Below, in pieces: positions 18,190 through 26,272 of a stretch of DNA of 64,000 nt. The DNA lies in assembly GCF_000312425.1 (NCBI RefSeq), contig NZ_HE997181.1:2440989-2504988 (forward strand), written 5' to 3'. The notes below the pieces were generated by a model that saw nothing but the letters and a program-made list of their open reading frames with translations, made no database searches and was not told where the DNA came from. Both the position numbers and the translations under genes were made by a program. The stretch's first letter is position 1, and each line of letters begins with the position of its first letter. The DNA is from Reyranella massiliensis 521. Its GTDB lineage: Bacteria; Pseudomonadota; Alphaproteobacteria; Reyranellales; Reyranellaceae.

Positions 18190-18393
18190 ATGGCAGAGGC
18201 GCAGGACGACTACCGGGAACACCAGCAGACTTACGAGGGCTTCAGCAAGCTCGTGACCTTCTCGCTGTTGTGGATCGTGGTGATCCTGGCGTCGATGGCG
18301 CTGGGCATCGTGGGCGGCCTGTCGATCCTTGGCCTGCTCCTGGGCGTCGGCGGTTCGATCGCCCTGCTGATCGGTTTTGCCGTCTTGAGCTGA
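18190..18393 (+). CDS. aa3-type cytochrome c oxidase subunit IV-like small membrane protein
   Basis: A 67-residue protein. The start at 18190 follows GGACGAG; an upstream ATG at 18160 has no such site. A polar N-terminus with the EHQQTYEGFSKLV motif precedes one or two hydrophobic helices, matching the short bacterial subunit IV of aa3 oxidases (COX4_pro_2 family). In the family it packs against the oxidase core without redox centres. Here it has an extra C-terminal hydrophobic stretch, so the family call is good but not certain. A strong terminator follows. Confidence 0.72.
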   Translation: MAEAQDDYREHQQTYEGFSKLVTFSLLWIVVILASMALGIVGGLSILGLLLGVGGSIALLIGFAVLS

Positions 18394-18418
18394 CGCTCCG
18401 GCAGAACGCAGACAAAAG

Positions 18419-18447
18419 AAAAGCGGCCCTCTCGGGCCGCTTTTTTT
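18419..18447. terminator. Bidirectional rho-independent terminator between convergent genes
   Basis: The stem AAGCGGCCC/GGGCCGCTT with the 4-base loop TCTC is followed by a run of seven T on the plus strand, and preceded by an A-rich run that serves the minus strand. It separates the purM-purN-subunit IV unit from the convergent ndk gene. Confidence 0.92.
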
Positions 18448-18465
18448 CGTTTCGAGAGGCCGGCT

Positions 18466-18888
18466 TCAGCCGACGATCTCGGAGCCTGCGAAGAAATAAG
18501 CGATCTCGATCGCGGCATTTTCCGGCGAATCCGAACCGTGCACCGAGTTGGCTTCGATCGATTCGGCAAAATCCTTGCGGATGGTGCCGGCATCGGCGTT
18601 GGCCGGGTTGGTGGCACCCATGATCTCGCGGTTCTTGGCGACGGCGTTCTCGCCTTCCAGAACCTGCACGACGACGGGGCCCGACGTCATGAAGGTGCAC
18701 AGGTCGTTGAAGAACGGACGCGCCTTGTGCACGCCGTAGAACTGCTCGGCCTGCTGGCGGCTCATCCAGATGCGCCGCTGGGCGACGATGCGCAGACCCT
18801 TTTCCTCGAACCGGGCGTTGATCTTGCCGGTCAGGTTCCGGCGGGTCGCGTCCGGCTTGATGATCGAGAAAGTGCGTTCGACGGCCAT
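18466..18888 (-). CDS. ndk: Nucleoside diphosphate kinase
   Basis: A 140-residue enzyme that transfers the gamma-phosphate from ATP to nucleoside diphosphates through a phosphohistidine. It has the typical start [16 protein letters not shown] and the active-site NSVHGSDS with His117. I chose the ATG at 18888, which has GAGGA upstream and matches the family start; a longer frame to 18957 adds 23 residues that are not family-like. It is a single-gene unit with its own promoter candidate and the shared terminator downstream. Confidence 0.97.
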   Translation of the reverse strand: MAVERTFSIIKPDATRRNLTGKINARFEEKGLRIVAQRRIWMSRQQAEQFYGVHKARPFFNDLCTFMTSGPVVVQVLEGENAVAKNREIMGATNPANADAGTIRKDFAESIEANSVHGSDSPENAAIEIAYFFAGSEIVG

Positions 18889-18929
18889 GTTTTCCTCTTG
18901 CCCGTATGCATTTGGCATGTGGGCGCGCC

Positions 18930-18957
18930 TTATAAACGCGGGGTCCCGGTGCGGCAA
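18930..18957 (-). promoter_or_regulatory. Candidate promoter of ndk
   Basis: Reading on the minus strand: TTGCCG (18957-18952), a 16-bp gap, then TTATAA (18935-18930), about 42 bp before the ndk start. It lies in the 113-bp region that separates ndk from the divergent ABC-F gene. Confidence 0.5.
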
Positions 18958-19001
18958 GCCGGTTGGACCGGCCTCCCCCGCATGCTAAACGCCGCCACCC
19001 C

Positions 19002-20897
19002 ATGCTTCATGTCAGCGACCTGTCCTTTCGTCACGGCGAACGCGTTCTCTTCGACCGCGCGTCGGTGGCTTTCTCCGATGGCTGGAAGGTCGGCCTGGTC
19101 GGCCGCAACGGCGCGGGCAAATCAACCCTGCTGCGCATTATCCAGGGCCAGATCGAGGCGGACGCGGGCGAGATCAACCTGATGGGCCGCACCCGTATCG
19201 GCTCGGTGCCGCAGGATCCGCCGGGCGGTGACATTCCCGTCCTCGACGCCGTGCTGGCGGCCGACGTCGAGCGCACCGCGCTGATGGCGGAAGCCGAAAC
19301 CAGCCACGACGGCATACGGCTTGCCGAGATCCACATGCGGCTCGACGAGATCGGCGCTGCTTCCGCACCCTCGCGCGCCGCCGCGATCCTGAGCGGCCTC
19401 GGTTTCGACAACGATGCCCAGTCGCGGCCGTGCGGCGAGTTCTCCGGCGGCTGGCGCATGCGCGTCGCGCTGGCCGGCACGCTGTTCAGCGATCCCGACC
19501 TGTTGATCCTCGACGAACCGTCGAACCATCTCGATATCGAAGCCATGATGTGGCTGACCGAGCATCTGCGGAAATTCCGCAACACGCTCCTGATGGTCAG
19601 CCACGACCGCGACCTGCTGAACGACGTGTGCGACCACATCGTACATATCGACCAGCAGAAGCTCGTGCCCTACACCGGCAACTACGACTTCTTCGAGCGC
19701 ACGCGCGCCGAGCGACTGGCCAACGATGCCGCGCAGCAGGCCAAGGTGGCCGCGCAGCGCAAGCACATGCAAGCCTTCGTCGACCGCTTCAAGGCCAAGG
19801 CCAGCAAGGCGCGTCAGGCGCAGTCGCGCATGAAGATGATCGAGAAGCTGGGCCCCGTCGCCTCGGTGCCCATCGAGGAGAGGATCGCCTTCAACTTCCC
19901 CTCGCCCGACATCCTCGCCTCGCCGATCGAGACCCTGGACGGCGTGACGGTGGGCTATCCCGACGGGCCGCCGATCCTGCGCAACCTCGACTTGCGCATC
20001 GACATGGACGACCGCATCGCCCTGCTCGGCCAGAACGGCAACGGCAAGTCGACCTTCATCCGCGTCCTGTCCGACCGGCTGCAGCCGCGCGAGGGCCGCA
20101 TCAAGCGCACGCCCAAGCTGCGTGTCGGCTACTTCTCGCAGGACCAGGAAGAGAGCCTCGACTACGAGGCGACGCCGTTCGACCACATGAACCGCGCGCT
20201 GGGTCCGGGCAGCGGCGAGGCCAAGGTGCGCGCCCAGCTCGGCCGCTTCGGCTTCTCGCGCGACCGCGCCAACCTCAAGGTCGGCGTGCTGTCCGGCGGC
20301 GAGAAGACACGCCTGCTGCTGGCGCTGGCCACCCGCAACGCGCCGCACATGCTGCTGCTCGACGAGCCGACCAACCATCTCGACATGGATGCGCGCGCCT
20401 CGCTGGTCGACGCCATCAACGACTTCGAGGGCGCCGTCGTGCTGGTGAGCCACGATACGCATCTGGTGAAGATGGTGGCCGACCAGCTCTGGGTCGTGGC
20501 CAACGGCAATGTCGTGCCCTTCGACGGCGATATCGACGACTACCAGGCGCGGCTGCTGCGCGAACGCAGCGGCCGACCTGCCAAGGAAGGCAAGGGCAAG
20601 AAGGATAAGAAAGAGAAGAAGGAGAAGGCCGCGTCTGCGCCCGCTCCCGCACCGGCACCCTCCGAGAAGGTGAAGCGCGGGCCCTTGAAGCGCGCCCTGG
20701 AAGCCGCCGAAAAGAGCATCGCGACGCTCACCAAGCAGCGCAACGACATCGAGGCCAAGCTCGCCGATCCCGCGACCTACTCAGGCCCGCCGACTGTCGC
20801 CGCCGAGCTGCAGAAGGAAAAGCTGCGGCTGGAGCGCGAGCTGGCGCATGCCGAGCACGAGTGGATGGTCGCGCAGGAAGCCTTCGAGGCGGCCTGA
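19002..20897 (+). CDS. ABC-F family ATPase (YheS/Uup-like)
   Basis: A 631-residue soluble protein with two ATP-binding cassettes and no membrane segments. The first has a Walker A (GRNGAGKST, about residues 34-42), signature FSGGW and Walker B LLILDEPSNHLD. The second has GQNGNGKST, LSGGEKTR and LLLLDEPTNHLD. A charged linker between them (KHMQAFVDRFKAKASKARQAQSRMK) is the P-site-tRNA-interaction motif of ABC-F proteins. The C-terminus has a Lys-rich low-complexity stretch and a coiled coil, as in Uup/YheS. Such proteins act on ribosomes as translation factors. The ATG at 19002 starts the conserved domain. Confidence 0.92.
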   Translation: MLHVSDLSFRHGERVLFDRASVAFSDGWKVGLVGRNGAGKSTLLRIIQGQIEADAGEINLMGRTRIGSVPQDPPGGDIPVLDAVLAADVERTALMAEAETSHDGIRLAEIHMRLDEIGAASAPSRAAAILSGLGFDNDAQSRPCGEFSGGWRMRVALAGTLFSDPDLLILDEPSNHLDIEAMMWLTEHLRKFRNTLLMVSHDRDLLNDVCDHIVHIDQQKLVPYTGNYDFFERTRAERLANDAAQQAKVAAQRKHMQAFVDRFKAKASKARQAQSRMKMIEKLGPVASVPIEERIAFNFPSPDILASPIETLDGVTVGYPDGPPILRNLDLRIDMDDRIALLGQNGNGKSTFIRVLSDRLQPREGRIKRTPKLRVGYFSQDQEESLDYEATPFDHMNRALGPGSGEAKVRAQLGRFGFSRDRANLKVGVLSGGEKTRLLLALATRNAPHMLLLDEPTNHLDMDARASLVDAINDFEGAVVLVSHDTHLVKMVADQLWVVANGNVVPFDGDIDDYQARLLRERSGRPAKEGKGKKDKKEKKEKAASAPAPAPAPSEKVKRGPLKRALEAAEKSIATLTKQRNDIEAKLADPATYSGPPTVAAELQKEKLRLERELAHAEHEWMVAQEAFEAA

Positions 20898-20900
20898 TCC

Positions 20901-22133
20901 TTAGTCTGCCGCGGCGGGTGCCGCCTTATGCGTGACGCTCTGGCGGAGCGACATCACGATGCCGACATTCGCCACGTAGAGACCGATCGCGATCCAGAAG
21001 ATAACGGCGGGCAGTCCCAGGTTCATGAGATAGCCGAACAGCGGCGGCGCCAGGAACGAGCCGATGTCGAGCCCGGAATAGACGAAGCCGAACACCTTGC
21101 CGGTGGCGCCGGGTGGCGTGGCGTTGCGCACGATCATGTCGCGCGACGGGTTGGTCGCCCCGCCCGCCGCGCCGGCCAGCGCCAGCACGATCGGCAGCAG
21201 CGCCGGCGACACCGCTTGCATGGCGATCGGCACCGTGAAGGCCGCCGCAACGATCAACCCGATGGCCGCGACGCGATCGTGGCGGCGCACGCGGTCGGCA
21301 AAGAGACCACCCACCAGCATGCCCGCCGCCGAGCCCACGATGAACACGATCAGGCAGAAGGCGGCATAGGTTTCGGTGACGCCGAACATGCTGCCCCAGG
21401 CCGGCACCGCAAACTGCTGGATGCCGACCGTGTTGGCCGCGAGCAACGCGAAGTAGACGAGACAGAGCAGCAAGGTCGGCTGCAGGAAGAGCGTCAGCGC
21501 CGGCGTCGTGCCGTGCTGCGCGGCGGCCGCACGTTCCTTGATGCGATGATCGACCAGCTCGCGACGATGGATGAGCACCAGGAACGACAGGATGATGCCC
21601 GGCAGCGCGCCGATCAGCGCCGCGCCGATCCAGCCGAACAGGCTGTCGAGGAAGTACATGACCGGCGCCGCCGCCCATCCCAGCGAGCCGCCGAGGCCGT
21701 GGATGCTGTAGGCGCGGCCGAGCCTGCTTTGCGTGACGGACGAGTTGAGCAGTGCGAAGTCGGCCGGATGAAAGACCGAATTGCCGAGCCCCGCAACGAC
21801 GGCGATGGCGGCGAAGGCCGGGAACGAATGGGCGAAGGAGATCAGCCCCAGGCCGACGCCGACGACGAACAGGCCACCGGCCAGGATCGGCCGCGCGCCG
21901 AAGCGGTCGACCGCGAAGCCTGCCGCGGTCTGCGCCACGCCGGAAACGCCGTAGAAGATGCCGGCCAGCAGGCCGACATCGGCATAGCTGAGGCCCACTT
22001 CCTGTCGAACGATCAGCAGCATCGTCGCAAAGGCGAGCTGATAGTAGTGGCTGGCGCCATGGGCGACGCCGATCAGACTGATCACGCGGACATCGTGCCG
22101 AAACGGCTCGGCGGTGGTTGCAGACATCGACAC
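20901..22133 (-). CDS. MFS transporter, fosmidomycin-resistance (Fsr)-like
   Basis: A 410-residue protein with about 12 membrane segments. The motif GLGNSVFHPADFALLN in the first half and GVAHGASHYYQL in helix 1 are typical of the Fsr-like branch of the major facilitator superfamily, which are drug or metabolite exporters. The gene converges on the ABC-F gene with only a 3-bp gap between stops. The ATG at 22133 and a second ATG two codons later are both possible starts. The substrate is not predictable. Confidence 0.85.
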   Translation of the reverse strand: MSMSATTAEPFRHDVRVISLIGVAHGASHYYQLAFATMLLIVRQEVGLSYADVGLLAGIFYGVSGVAQTAAGFAVDRFGARPILAGGLFVVGVGLGLISFAHSFPAFAAIAVVAGLGNSVFHPADFALLNSSVTQSRLGRAYSIHGLGGSLGWAAAPVMYFLDSLFGWIGAALIGALPGIILSFLVLIHRRELVDHRIKERAAAAQHGTTPALTLFLQPTLLLCLVYFALLAANTVGIQQFAVPAWGSMFGVTETYAAFCLIVFIVGSAAGMLVGGLFADRVRRHDRVAAIGLIVAAAFTVPIAMQAVSPALLPIVLALAGAAGGATNPSRDMIVRNATPPGATGKVFGFVYSGLDIGSFLAPPLFGYLMNLGLPAVIFWIAIGLYVANVGIVMSLRQSVTHKAAPAAAD

Positions 22134-22262
22134 CTCTTGGCGGCGATACTAGGCGATCCGCTGCGCGAACGTTCTCCGGAAATCTGCGGGGGAGCCATGC
22201 GCTCGTGATGACGCGATGCAATATCGCTTGCTAGTGTCCGCGCCGGCATTAGGGAGAAGCGT

Positions 22263-23300
22263 ATGAAAAGATGGAAGCACCGTCCGGAAGGCTCGACCTG
22301 GGGCGATTGGGGCGACGACGATCAGCTCGGTCGCCTTAACCTGATCACCCCGAAGAAAGTGCTCGAAGGCATCGCCGAGGTGAAGGAAGGCATGTCGTTC
22401 TGCCTGAGCCTTCCTCTCGATTTTCCCGGCGGCAACGTGCTCAACGCGCGCCGACTGCCGCCCGTCCTGTCGCCCACCGGCGACGAGAATGGCTGGCGCT
22501 TCAACTTCCTGACGAACACCCTCAACCCGATGTTCGTGGACGTGGCGAGCGACGACCGCGTGATCCTGACGCTGCAGTATTCGACACAGTGGGACACGCT
22601 CGCCCATGTCGGCGGCATGTTCGACGCCGACGGCGACGGCGTACCCGAGCCGCTCTACTACAACGGCTACAAGGCGGGCTCCGATGTGGTCGGCCCGCAG
22701 CCCGATGCCGGCCGCGACGGCTGCGGCCATCTCTCCTATGCCCACAAGCTCGGCGTCGAGAACATGGCGGCCAAGGCGATCCAGGGCCGCGCCGTCCTCG
22801 TCGATCTCGAGAAGCACTACGGTCGCGACCACAAGTACGTGAACTACGACGACTTCAAGCGCGTCCTCGACGCCGACAAGGTGGTGGTCGAACCGGGCGA
22901 CATGCTGCTGCTCTACACCGGCTTCACCGACGAGATCGTGAAGATGGACAAGAAGGTCGATCCGGCCCGCGCGCATGCGATGTGCTGCGTGCTCGACGGC
23001 CGCGACAAGCGGCTGCTGCAGTGGATCACCGACAGCCAGATCTCCGCGCTGATCGCCGACAATTACGGCGTCGAGGCGGTCCCCGCCCTGCCCGGCCCGG
23101 AAGGCGCCGAGCATCCGTCGCTGCCGCTCCACAATCACTGCCTCTTCAAGCTCGGCCTGAACCTGGGCGAGATCTGGTGGCTGAAGGACCTGGCACTGTG
23201 GCTGCGCGACAAGAAGCGGTCGCGCTTCCTGCTGACGGCGCCGCCGCTGCGCCTGCCCGGCGCCGTCGGTTCGCCCGCGACTCCCGTCGCGACCGTCTGA
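22263..23300 (+). CDS. Cyclase family protein (kynurenine-formamidase-like metal hydrolase)
   Basis: A 345-residue protein of the PF04199 cyclase/formamidase family. QWDTLAHVGG in the middle carries the metal-binding D and H of the family's D-x-x-x-H pattern, and LHNHCLFKLGLNLGEIWWL near the C-terminus is conserved in the longer bacterial branch. Expected to hydrolyse an amide or lactone with a divalent metal in the cytoplasm. A ribosome site GGGAGAAG precedes the ATG. An FkbM-like gene begins 5 bp after its stop, so the two are probably co-transcribed. Confidence 0.87.
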   Translation: MKRWKHRPEGSTWGDWGDDDQLGRLNLITPKKVLEGIAEVKEGMSFCLSLPLDFPGGNVLNARRLPPVLSPTGDENGWRFNFLTNTLNPMFVDVASDDRVILTLQYSTQWDTLAHVGGMFDADGDGVPEPLYYNGYKAGSDVVGPQPDAGRDGCGHLSYAHKLGVENMAAKAIQGRAVLVDLEKHYGRDHKYVNYDDFKRVLDADKVVVEPGDMLLLYTGFTDEIVKMDKKVDPARAHAMCCVLDGRDKRLLQWITDSQISALIADNYGVEAVPALPGPEGAEHPSLPLHNHCLFKLGLNLGEIWWLKDLALWLRDKKRSRFLLTAPPLRLPGAVGSPATPVATV

Positions 23301-23305
23301 CCATC

Positions 23306-24403
23306 GTGGCTGCCCCATCGCTCTCGACACTCGTCGCGCAGGGTCTCAAAGCCGAACGCTTCGCGCTTGTGGATGTGGGCTGCTCGGGCGGCCTCGATCC
23401 CAAGTGGCGGGCGTTCGGGGCGCGCCTGCGCGCGCTCGGCATCGATGCCAGCGCCAGCGAGTGCCAGCGGCTGGCGGCCGCCGAAAGCAATCCCGACGTC
23501 GAATACGTCGCGGCCTTCGTCAGTCCGCGCGCCGACAAGCCGGTCGATCTCTCGGCCGGCCCGGCGGCGCCGCACATCATGAAGATGCGCGATCGCATGA
23601 GCTTCATGCGCACGCGCGAGATCCGCGAGGAGCGGCTGAAGACCGCTTCGGCCGAGGAGCAGTTCCGCCACAATGCCTGGGAGATGACCGGGCTTGCCGA
23701 TCCGACCAAGCCTGTCGTCGTGCCCGACCTGCTGGCCAGCAAGGGCTGGACCGATCTCGACTATCTCAAGATCGACACCGACGGCATCGATTGGGAGATC
23801 CTGCAATCGTTCGACGGCCGTCTGGCGCCGCTCCATCTGCTCGCCGTCCAGCTCGAAGTGAACTTCATCGGCGACGGTTCGGCCGAGGAACACGCCTTCC
23901 ACAACACCGACCGCTTCATGCGCCGCCAGGGCTTCGACCTGTTCCGGCTGGACGTGCGCAACTATTCCACGCGCGCCCTGCCCGCACCCTACATCTGGCC
24001 GACGCCGGCCGAGACGCACTCGGGCCGTCCGTTCCAGGGCGAGGCCTATTACGCGCTGGACCTCATTCGCCTTATCGGCGCCTCGGGATCCGAGTCCATG
24101 TCCGTCGAGAAGATCGCCAAGCTCGCGGCAATCCTCTCAGCCTGGGATGTCCCCGACGCCGCCGCCGAACTGCTGCTGCACTATCGCGAAAAGCTCGCTG
24201 CAACGTTCGACGTCCACCGCGGCCTCGATCTCCTGGCTGCCCAGGCCCAGCCCGAACGCGCACGGCCGCTCGGCTACCGCGATTACATGGCGAGGTTCGA
24301 AACCGATCCGCCGGATTTCTACCGGCCCGAAGGACCGATCCCTCTCGGCGAGCGCCTGAAGGCCGCATGGCGCGCCTACCTGTCGCCACGGTCGAAGCGA
24401 TAG
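23306..24403 (+). CDS. FkbM-like methyltransferase-family protein, DVGCSGG subgroup (paralogue 1)
   Basis: 365 residues from a GTG start 5 bp after the cyclase stop. An N-terminal SAM-fold motif reads LVDVGCSGGLDPKW, with later strands LDYLKIDTDGIDWEIL and LLAVQLEVNFIG as in FkbM-type methyltransferases. A C-terminal region (about the last 110 residues, from SVEKIAKLAAILSAW) is outside the usual FkbM fold. It is clearly paralogous to the product of 31673-32803, with shared blocks LADPTKPVVVPD/LADPEKPVVVPD and FHNTDRFMR. The substrate is unknown; FkbM proteins methylate sugar or polyketide hydroxyls, so a glycan target is inferred. Confidence 0.8.
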   Translation: MAAPSLSTLVAQGLKAERFALVDVGCSGGLDPKWRAFGARLRALGIDASASECQRLAAAESNPDVEYVAAFVSPRADKPVDLSAGPAAPHIMKMRDRMSFMRTREIREERLKTASAEEQFRHNAWEMTGLADPTKPVVVPDLLASKGWTDLDYLKIDTDGIDWEILQSFDGRLAPLHLLAVQLEVNFIGDGSAEEHAFHNTDRFMRRQGFDLFRLDVRNYSTRALPAPYIWPTPAETHSGRPFQGEAYYALDLIRLIGASGSESMSVEKIAKLAAILSAWDVPDAAAELLLHYREKLAATFDVHRGLDLLAAQAQPERARPLGYRDYMARFETDPPDFYRPEGPIPLGERLKAAWRAYLSPRSKR

Positions 24404-24453
24404 CCGGACGGAGCGCGCCGGCCCGTCGACGTCTGCAAGAAGGAGCATCGCCC

Positions 24454-25011
24454 GTGCCGAGCCCACTGGAAGCCGTCACCACATACTTCCATGCAAAGGA
24501 CGGAAACCGTCCCTTCCTGATGCGCCAGGCCTTTGCCGAAGACATTCGCCTGGAAATGATCGTGAAGACCGAGGCGATCTCTTTTCCGAGTTCGGCCAAC
24601 GGACTGGCCGAGATCGAGGAGGTTCTCGTTCGTCGCATCGCGACCGATTTCGAGAACGTCTACACCTTCGGCCTTGCGCGCCCGACGGCGGCCCATCGAC
24701 GTCATTTTCCCTGTCACTGGCTGGTCGCCATGTCGGCCAGGAACGGAGGTGCGGTCCGGGTCGGGAGCGGACGTTACGACTGGTATTTCTCGCCCGACGC
24801 GCCGGGCCTCGTCGAGAAGCTGGTCATCACCATCGACGTGATGCAGGTCTTGCCGGCAGACGAACTCGGCAGCGTCATGAACTGGGTTGGCCGCCTGCCC
24901 TATCCCTGGTGCACGCCCGGCGAGGTTATAGCGGGCATGCCACGCATCGAGGCCCTCGCCCCCGTCGAACGCTACCTGAAAGAGGCTCGGCCGATTCCGC
25001 CGGAGAACTGA
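24454..25011 (+). CDS. SnoaL/NTF2-like protein of unknown function
   Basis: 185 residues from a GTG at 24454 with AAGGAG about 8 bases upstream. The pattern LEAVTTYFHAKDGNRP, LMRQAFAEDIRLEMIV and FENVYTFGLARP suggests a small alpha/beta-barrel NTF2-like fold, common in hydratases, isomerases and binding proteins; no catalytic residues can be assigned. It follows the FkbM-like gene by 50 bp on the same strand and is convergent with an amidohydrolase gene 17 bp downstream. Confidence 0.7.
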   Translation: MPSPLEAVTTYFHAKDGNRPFLMRQAFAEDIRLEMIVKTEAISFPSSANGLAEIEEVLVRRIATDFENVYTFGLARPTAAHRRHFPCHWLVAMSARNGGAVRVGSGRYDWYFSPDAPGLVEKLVITIDVMQVLPADELGSVMNWVGRLPYPWCTPGEVIAGMPRIEALAPVERYLKEARPIPPEN

Positions 25012-25028
25012 CCGAGCAGCCCCTTGGG

Positions 25029-26051
25029 CTACGCTTTCAGCTTGAACACCCGCTGCGCGTTCGTCTCGTAGATCTGCTTACGCTCGGCCTCGGTCACGGC
25101 CGCGCCATCCATGAAGCGCACCGCCTCGGCATCGTCCTCGTAGGGGAAATCGGCAGCGAACAGGATGCGTTCGACGCCGAGCACGTCGAGCGAGAGCCGC
25201 AGCGCCGGCATCGAGGTCACGCCCGAGGTCGTGATGACGAAATTATCGAGGAAGTACTGGCTTGGCAGCTTGGGCAACTTGTCGACGGCGCCGATCTTCA
25301 CTTCGAGCAGATAGCGGTTGTCGATGCGCTGCAGCCAGAACGGTATGCCCTCGCCCATGTGGCCGAGCACGATCTTGAGCTTGGGAAAACGATCGAACGT
25401 GCCCGACATGATCAGGCGCATGGCATGCAGCCCGGTCTCGGCGGCGAACCCCCAGCCGGCGAAGTAGAGGGCGTAGTCGAGATACGGCGCCACCATCGAC
25501 GGCGCGGGCTCGCGCGGATGCAGGTAAATCGGCATGTCGAATGCCTCGGCCGCCTCGAAGATGGGCCGGTATTTGGGGGCGTCGAGATACTCGCCCATCG
25601 TATGGGAGTTGATGATCAGGCCGCAGAGGCCGAGCTTGCGGGCGGCGCGCTCGATCTCGCGCGCCGCGGCCGCCGGATCCTGCGGCGCGATCGCCGCCAG
25701 GCCGGCGAAGCGGGTCGGATGGGCTTTCACCGCCGCCGCCAGCGCATCGTTCGACTCCGCCGCCAGCCGTGTCGCCAACGCTGTCTCGAACACCTGCACG
25801 CCCGGCGAGGTGATCGACAGGATATGCATGTCGATGCCGAGCGAATCCATGTGAGCAATGCGGCCGGCGCCGATATCGAGTAGGCGATCGTCCAGCGGCT
25901 TGTTTGCAGGGGTCTGCGCCAGGATCGTTTCACCCATCTTGGCGAAGCCCGGCTCGACGTTGCCGCCGGCCAGCAGGACATGCCATTGCGCCATGATCTC
26001 GGGGGTCACGAAGGCTTCTTCCACCGCAATGCGCCGTATGGCCATGATCAT
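25029..26051 (-). CDS. Amidohydrolase family protein (ACMSD / gamma-resorcylate decarboxylase-like)
   Basis: A 340-residue TIM-barrel metal enzyme. The family metal ligands are recognisable: VEEAF near the N-terminus, YLHPREP in the middle, LGHMGEG with the catalytic His, and FAADFPYE with the late Asp. This group includes aromatic acid decarboxylases and related hydrolases, so it probably removes CO2 from, or hydrolyses, a small aromatic compound. It is divergent from the sulfatase gene; the 221-bp spacer between them holds no clear palindrome. The second ATG of the frame (26045) is also a possible start. Confidence 0.87.
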   Translation of the reverse strand: MIMAIRRIAVEEAFVTPEIMAQWHVLLAGGNVEPGFAKMGETILAQTPANKPLDDRLLDIGAGRIAHMDSLGIDMHILSITSPGVQVFETALATRLAAESNDALAAAVKAHPTRFAGLAAIAPQDPAAAAREIERAARKLGLCGLIINSHTMGEYLDAPKYRPIFEAAEAFDMPIYLHPREPAPSMVAPYLDYALYFAGWGFAAETGLHAMRLIMSGTFDRFPKLKIVLGHMGEGIPFWLQRIDNRYLLEVKIGAVDKLPKLPSQYFLDNFVITTSGVTSMPALRLSLDVLGVERILFAADFPYEDDAEAVRFMDGAAVTEAERKQIYETNAQRVFKLKA

Positions 26052-26272
26052 GCTCCCCCGGGTGATCCAGTCTCGACCATCGTAGGTAGCGCAGCTCCAA
26101 GCAGGCGTCGATCAGAAGAGAGACTCAAGCCGTTTGCGGCTCTGGGTTACGCCGAAGTTGCAAATTCGGCCATGCCGCGTGGCGGATCTTCAAAGAACGA
26201 TGGAGGTGAAAACCGAATGCCACCATTATCGCGAGAGAGAGCAAGACCGTCGTGAAGAGAGGAATTCATCGC